Positions 59,364-64,000 of a stretch of 64,000 nt of DNA are shown in pieces. Positions within the stretch are counted from its first letter, which is position 1. Each line of letters opens with the position of its first letter. Under the pieces are notes generated by a model. It did no database searches. It was not told the DNA's origin and was given only the letters and a program-made list of their open reading frames with translations. Both the position numbers and the translations under genes were made by a program. Source of the DNA: Symbiodinium natans (Eukaryota > Sar > Dinophyceae > Suessiales > Symbiodiniaceae); the NCBI GenBank assembly GCA_905221605.1, contig CAJNDS010002104.1, positions 55,001-119,000 on the forward strand, given 5' to 3'.

Positions 59364-62300
59364 CTATTGAAGCTTCTGCTGCTCATATGGCTGGTCCATC
59401 TGCAAGAGACCGCTCATCACTGCCGCAATCAGCTCCCTTGAAACGGAGCCCTTTGTAAGGGCATCGGAGATCATTGAGCGCGTGTCTGTCCAAAACAATG
59501 CTGAGAGTCTCTGACGTTGCAAAAGCTGCTTTAACCAGCGCACATGGAGTAACAGCGACGGCTCTGCAGGTACCTTTGTATGCACTGCGATAACTGCTGC
59601 GGTCACTGATCGGGCATCAACAGCTAAAGCCAATGCGGTGGCACACCGCAGCTCACCCTCCATTATGCTCTTCGCTTCATCTGCTGAAAGCACACCTTTC
59701 TGCAACTCATGCATGGCTAACACCTGGAGTAAGCCAATATCAGTAGCATCGGTGGCTGCAAACAGTTCCGAAGAGAAGGTGGATCGTGTGACATGACGTT
59801 GCTGCTTGCTTGCAAAATCCAGCAAGTGGCATGGTGTTTGCTTCTTGCCAGCTTGCACGTCTGCCAAATCAACCCTTAAACTAACTAATCCCCGAACCGA
59901 CAAACCATCCTCTGCGCGGGCCTTGTAGGAGGAATCGGAAACTTGCAACAATGCAGTGGGGTACTTCATCACGGGATACGTGATCTTTCGGGGGTTTGCT
60001 TGCAACCACTGCAGCACTTTGTTGAGACGCCGTACATGGATAACTTGCGCTTTATGCGACTCCCTCTGCAATGCTGAAATGAAGACGGCCACGTCGGGCC
60101 TCGTCAGCAGCGCGTAAGCCACAGTCATTAACAATGACAAGAAGTGCCTGCGCGCATCTTCTGGCAGTATGGCTTCAGCACCACCGGCCAAAGCTGCTGG
60201 CTGACTTATCGGCTTGCATGCAGATAGGAATTTCACTTGGTCCAGTGAGACACTCCCATCCGAGTGCTGCTCATGCCGCACTCCGCAGAATGTGAAGCTG
60301 CTCCATTCAATGTCCATCTTTCCAAAGGTCTTGGAGAGATGCTGCACAAATTCTTCGATCAGCGCCTTCTTTGCTGCCATCTTTAAGTCATCAACGTGCT
60401 TTAGGATGAGCATAACCAGCTCTCCCTGCTTGAACAGCAGCTCAAGCTCTGAGTCCACACTTGACTGCTGGAAGCCGAAGGCTGCAGTCGCTTTGCGCAG
60501 CTTCAGACTGAAGCATTTCGGAGCATCACGACATCCTGTGCCAGGCTTTAAGCAATGCAGTACTTCACGTCGTGCATTGAAGTCCTGGAACCCTGGAAGC
60601 ATTCTGAGGCATGTCAGGGCTTCTCCTCGCAGCTCGAAGCTCACATCGCGCATGGGCTGGCCAGTGCTTTCCGAGAGCTCTTCATAGCTCACTCCCTGCA
60701 AAAAGGCTTTTGGGACGTCGGAGGACGCCAATGACCAACCTCTTAGCACGCATTCGGAGACTAACAGCCTCTGACTAAACCTGCTTGCTGTGGCTGAGTA
60801 GTTTGACTGAAAGTCTGCTCCTGTCTCTTTGAAACCCCGAAGACAAAGCCTAGCCCTGATTCGCCTTTCCCCCTTGACATACTTCCATTTGTAGACCCAT
60901 TTGACATCTATCACGCACGGTGCTTCGGACTTGGATCGACGCTGGAAGCAGTTGAAGCCTTGCCACGTCTTCAACTCATCAAGGGTGGCTTGAACCACTG
61001 CGTCTGCATGCTGAACAAGTTCATCTTTTGTCAGAAGGTCATCGCTGCGGTCAATGACGGCCTTCCGAGTATGGCTCTCGTAGAAGCGGATTTCCACCAC
61101 TTCGTTAGCATGCGGTAGGCGGTCAACATCAGCCACCAGCTTGGCCATGTCACCTGGGGCTTCTAGCGCTACATACGCCCCGACTTCATCGCTATCGAGG
61201 ACGATATAGCTGCTGGGCTCTTTGTTGCAGCGCGCAAGGCTGTCACGCAACTGCTCTTGTGTCAAGAAGGAAAAGGTCTCGTCGCTGCTGACCTGGGACC
61301 ATGCCGGGACTTCCTGCTCTGTTGGGAGAAGATTACGGGCATGATCCTTTGCTTCCTGAAGAGACCCGGGCTCGGCTCGCAGCGGCGCCACTTCTGTGCT
61401 GATGGCTGCAAATGCTTCTGACAAATGATTGGCATCTGCACTCTTGATGCTCTCGCCAAACATGGACTGCAATTCATTCCACGTCGCAAGGGCGCTGTCT
61501 GATCCATTCGTGGATTCTTCTGGAATCGTCGTCAGCCTGTCATGTGCTGATGAGCTGGCTCCATCACCTACTGACTCTGCCGGCTCCGTTTCTGTCTCAG
61601 GAGCAAGCGCAATCCATTTCTGACTTGCTACCCAGTCAGACTCATCAGGCACGAGTAGCAGTTGGATCGCTCTTACTTCAGTCCACTGCTGTCCAAGGGC
61701 CTCCACAAACGAGATTCTTGTGTCGCTGCTGTGCAAAAAGCTTATTTGTTTGGAACTGGCAGACGTCCAGTACAAGCACATGGACCCTGTGAACTCGTTG
61801 CGCTGCGTGAGTGTGCGAACTGACTTGGCCAACCGCACAGCTGCCACACTGGCAATCTTGAAGACGGATTCAGCCAAGAACGCACAAGCTTGCAAAAGGT
61901 GCCTATGGGTCTCAGTCTGCGGTGTCTCGACCCAACTTCCAAGCTTGGTGAAGACCTGTCCCAGTGTCAGGACAACGCCCGGCTTGAGAGCGTCCACGTA
62001 GTCTTGGACTACCTGCTGTGCATAGTGGGACTGGCTGCCTTCGAGAGCAACAGGATCGTCCTGATGGAAGAAGCTGGCGAGGTCGGACGACATGAAGGTG
62101 AGGCTAGGACGGAGATCCTGGAGTCGAACAGTCAGGACCTGGTCTGTGGAAGTTCTTACCCCAACCCGCCCATGCTCAATGCGCGTTAGATCGACAATTG
62201 TGCCAGGCCCTCTCCAACCTGACATGTCCTTGCCTGTTGGCTCCCTGAACCAATCCACTTGCTGGCCCAGCTGATACTCGAGCTCTTCGCCCGATGGACG

Positions 62301-64000
62301 TGTCTGTGACTTTAGCGCTCTTTTGAGCCTTTCTTTGGCAGTGCCCTCAGCAATCGCCTGGACGGCTATTTCTCGGAGCCTGTACGTGTGCCGAGAGCAC
62401 ACATCTGGGACGCCGTCTGACATGACACAATCATCTGCGGGCAACAATGTGGGCATTCGTCCCAGCACTGCTGTGTAGGGACTGCATCCGTTCACGGATG
62501 TTAATGAGTTCAACGCATACACTGCGTCACTGACCATGCGATGAAAGGGCACATCAAGGCCTTCCTCATCAAGCTGGGAACCAAGTTTATGCAAGGTATC
62601 TCTGAGTACAGCGATCTTGCGATCCACAATTCGGGTGTGTTGGCGGGGTGCTGCAGTGCGCTTTGTGATCCCTCGAAGCTGAAAGTATGTGGTGGATTCT
62701 TCATCATCAAGGCCTGTCTCCCCGTCAAACAACAGCACTTGCGGGGGGCCAAACACCGCAACCCAACAACTGTCGAGGGCCGATATCAATGTACGCGTCT
62801 GCTTGTCAGTCACACATGTGGCACTCGTCCATCTGACTCCCCGGCAGACCAGGACCAGCAAGATGTGTTGCACCCCCTTGTGACGCACAAACATGAGGTC
62901 CCCTTCTATTTCTACGTTGAACCCTATAACCATTCGGTTTGTTGGTTTGGCATCAGGCGACGGTCGCGCCCAGTGGCGGCACACACGGCACGTATCCGTG
63001 ATTTCGGGGATTAAATCACATACTGCCTTGGGCAGGCCTGCTGCTTTCAGGAGGGCTTGCATTCTGTGGCATGAACAGTGCCACCACCTCAGATGCAGCT
63101 TGCGTACCAGGCGACGTTGATCTGCTTCGGTTCCATGACGCAGACCTCGCAGAGTTGCTTGCGCATCGAATGATGTCCAGTCAGGGGCATCGGGGGTCTG
63201 AGCCCCTTCCTCACGGAAGGTGCGTCGCACCCTTGGTGCAACATCGGGGCCACGAACCGCGCGCGCGGGCTGGCCTGCTGCCTCAATGTCTGCCTCTGCT
63301 GCAGGGCCGACGCCACTGCCCTTGTCATCCTCGTCAGGAGGATTGGGATCGGGACCTCGGCTTGAGGAGGATTTGGGAGCACATCTCAACTCAGCTGCTT
63401 GCTCAGCTGCTATGCCTAGCTTTGTTGCCTTGAGGCCTGCCGTGGGCTCTGACGATGCTGGCTTGCGAGCAAATGGACGTCGCTGAACTGCTTTCTCGCG
63501 AGGCTTGGTATAAGCAAGCCTGCAGTCAGGACCAAAAGTGTGGTCCTCAGATGACCTGTTCTTTCGGCCTTGGCATCCAGGGCAGGAGAACTCTACAGCT
63601 TCATCATCTGGATACTTGCACACTCCAGGCGTGCGGTTGTGCAGGCTGTCTGCACGATGCAGGCGCCACAGGCATCCTTTACATTTTCTCCACGGCTCTG
63701 ACCCAGTCTCCTCTGGTGTCGGATCACCAGAACCACTGGCAACGGAGGGATACACAGATGACGTGAATGGCGGTCTCGCCCTATTGCTTCTCGCTTCCTT
63801 CAAGGCCTTAGCTTGCAACTCGATGCCTCGTGCGAGTCTGGAACACATCATGTGTGGCCATATTCGGGCTGCGTGCGCATTCCCTCCAAGCAAGATGGCA
63901 TGTGTGTGCGAGCTGTCACATCTTAAGCCTGCAAATTGCCTCAGAATCACAGTGGAATTGCTGGTAAGCTCTGTGGGCTTCTTACATGGCAACCCATTCA
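59364..64000 (-). CDS. Ty1/copia Pol polyprotein (integrase, RT, RNase H), 5'-partial
   Basis: Polyprotein of a copia-type LTR retrotransposon, which copies its RNA to DNA and integrates it. Residues are numbered from the TTG codon at 63992. That codon is not a real start: the frame stays open through AAT at 63998 to the window edge, so the N-terminus (Gag and probably protease) lies outside. Seen in order: Cys/His cluster C104, C107, H112/H118, C125; a second cluster CPGC 137-140 with H151 and C157; integrase zinc-binding H300, H305 or H309, with CRVC 335-338; integrase core D365 and D423 (LLFDGETG), with D457 (RIVDRK) where the family has Glu; RT D1092 (SDVPKAFLQG) and HVDD 1199-1202, where YVDD is usual; RNase H D1353, E1409, D1459 and D1510 (SDALTKG). 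Stop TAG is at 59366-59364. More than 1,540 codons with no stop suggests a young copy. The Pol assignment is firm; host-lineage similarity is from memory. Confidence 0.93.
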   Translation of the reverse strand, partial: NGLPCKKPTELTSNSTVILRQFAGLRCDSSHTHAILLGGNAHAARIWPHMMCSRLARGIELQAKALKEARSNRARPPFTSSVYPSVASGSGDPTPEETGSEPWRKCKGCLWRLHRADSLHNRTPGVCKYPDDEAVEFSCPGCQGRKNRSSEDHTFGPDCRLAYTKPREKAVQRRPFARKPASSEPTAGLKATKLGIAAEQAAELRCAPKSSSSRGPDPNPPDEDDKGSGVGPAAEADIEAAGQPARAVRGPDVAPRVRRTFREEGAQTPDAPDWTSFDAQATLRGLRHGTEADQRRLVRKLHLRWWHCSCHRMQALLKAAGLPKAVCDLIPEITDTCRVCRHWARPSPDAKPTNRMVIGFNVEIEGDLMFVRHKGVQHILLVLVCRGVRWTSATCVTDKQTRTLISALDSCWVAVFGPPQVLLFDGETGLDDEESTTYFQLRGITKRTAAPRQHTRIVDRKIAVLRDTLHKLGSQLDEEGLDVPFHRMVSDAVYALNSLTSVNGCSPYTAVLGRMPTLLPADDCVMSDGVPDVCSRHTYRLREIAVQAIAEGTAKERLKRALKSQTRPSGEELEYQLGQQVDWFREPTGKDMSGWRGPGTIVDLTRIEHGRVGVRTSTDQVLTVRLQDLRPSLTFMSSDLASFFHQDDPVALEGSQSHYAQQVVQDYVDALKPGVVLTLGQVFTKLGSWVETPQTETHRHLLQACAFLAESVFKIASVAAVRLAKSVRTLTQRNEFTGSMCLYWTSASSKQISFLHSSDTRISFVEALGQQWTEVRAIQLLLVPDESDWVASQKWIALAPETETEPAESVGDGASSSAHDRLTTIPEESTNGSDSALATWNELQSMFGESIKSADANHLSEAFAAISTEVAPLRAEPGSLQEAKDHARNLLPTEQEVPAWSQVSSDETFSFLTQEQLRDSLARCNKEPSSYIVLDSDEVGAYVALEAPGDMAKLVADVDRLPHANEVVEIRFYESHTRKAVIDRSDDLLTKDELVQHADAVVQATLDELKTWQGFNCFQRRSKSEAPCVIDVKWVYKWKYVKGERRIRARLCLRGFKETGADFQSNYSATASRFSQRLLVSECVLRGWSLASSDVPKAFLQGVSYEELSESTGQPMRDVSFELRGEALTCLRMLPGFQDFNARREVLHCLKPGTGCRDAPKCFSLKLRKATAAFGFQQSSVDSELELLFKQGELVMLILKHVDDLKMAAKKALIEEFVQHLSKTFGKMDIEWSSFTFCGVRHEQHSDGSVSLDQVKFLSACKPISQPAALAGGAEAILPEDARRHFLSLLMTVAYALLTRPDVAVFISALQRESHKAQVIHVRRLNKVLQWLQANPRKITYPVMKYPTALLQVSDSSYKARAEDGLSVRGLVSLRVDLADVQAGKKQTPCHLLDFASKQQRHVTRSTFSSELFAATDATDIGLLQVLAMHELQKGVLSADEAKSIMEGELRCATALALAVDARSVTAAVIAVHTKVPAEPSLLLHVRWLKQLLQRQRLSALFWTDTRSMISDALTKGSVSRELIAAVMSGLLQMDQPYEQQKLQ
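59364..64000 (-). mobile_element. Ty1/copia LTR retrotransposon, right part outside window
   Basis: The order integrase then RT then RNase H is diagnostic of Ty1/copia (in Ty3/gypsy the integrase comes last). The element reads right to left, so its 5' LTR and gag lie beyond 64,000. The 3' LTR should lie just left of 59,364, but I could not define a polypurine tract or LTR end there, and its partner LTR is not in the window. No telomere-like tract or small element interrupts this stretch. Confidence 0.85.

Noticed and set aside
60214-63766. Plus-strand and other-frame ORFs over the copia region (up to 157 codons)
   Set aside because: Shadows of the long minus-strand coding frame; none has recognisable domains.
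59364-63992. Treating codon 1 at 63992 as the true start
   Set aside because: The codon is TTG and the frame continues open upstream to the edge; also Gag and protease are missing, so the true start is outside.
1-64000. Dinoflagellate spliced-leader relict, which would confirm lineage
   Set aside because: I looked for TTTTGGCTCAAG and its complement and did not see it; reading by eye may miss degenerate copies.

Overview
This window looks like nuclear DNA of a protist with plant-type (TTTAGGG)n telomere repeats. A dinoflagellate, probably of the Symbiodiniaceae/Suessiales type, fits best. The reasons are the heptamer TTTAGGG/CCCTAAA and its variants in more than a hundred short tracts throughout the DNA, the very low gene density, and one long Ty1/copia polyprotein whose two Cys/His clusters and integrase resemble, from memory, the copia elements common in dinoflagellate genomes. 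Coccidia such as Eimeria, which also carry telomere-like heptamers internally, and chromerids are alternatives I cannot exclude without a search. Nothing looks bacterial: there are no operons, Shine-Dalgarno sites, rRNA or tRNA.

Layout. Bases 1-59,360 hold no protein-coding gene I can support. They are a mosaic of three parts: (i) telomere-like tracts of both orientations, from 2-3 units to about 290 bp, often in local variant forms (TTGAGGG, TTCAGGG, TTTGGGG, TTTAGGGG, CCCTATAAA); (ii) short unique islands, usually 100-300 bp and about 900 bp at most, with no recognisable gene; (iii) roughly fifty copies or pieces of small (70-210 bp) elements. Most of these small elements are terminal-inverted-repeat or fold-back, and they sort by eye into at least twelve recurring families (F1-F12, plus F14) and several singletons. 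None encodes a protein, so they look like MITEs. Long homopolymers (G or C runs of 20-29), TA-rich microsatellites, a purine minisatellite near 34 kb and a 158-bp C-rich block near 43.6 kb make up most of the rest.

Bases 59,364-64,000 (minus strand) hold the one convincing gene: the integrase, reverse transcriptase and RNase H part of a Ty1/copia Pol polyprotein. It is open through the right edge, so its N-terminus lies outside the window. No telomere-like tract interrupts it, in contrast to everything to its left.

How the parts interact. Several telomere-like tracts lie inside small inverted-repeat elements (27,196-27,408; 42,273-42,432; 43,104-43,243), small elements are nested in one another (45,525-45,712), and some tracts meet head-to-head. 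The most interesting signal is therefore structural: a locus that seems to have been built by repeated insertion or capture of telomere-type repeats and by spread of a diverse set of non-coding hairpin elements. Coordinates of repeat tracts and element ends were read by eye and may be off by a few bases. Family labels (F1 etc.) are mine.
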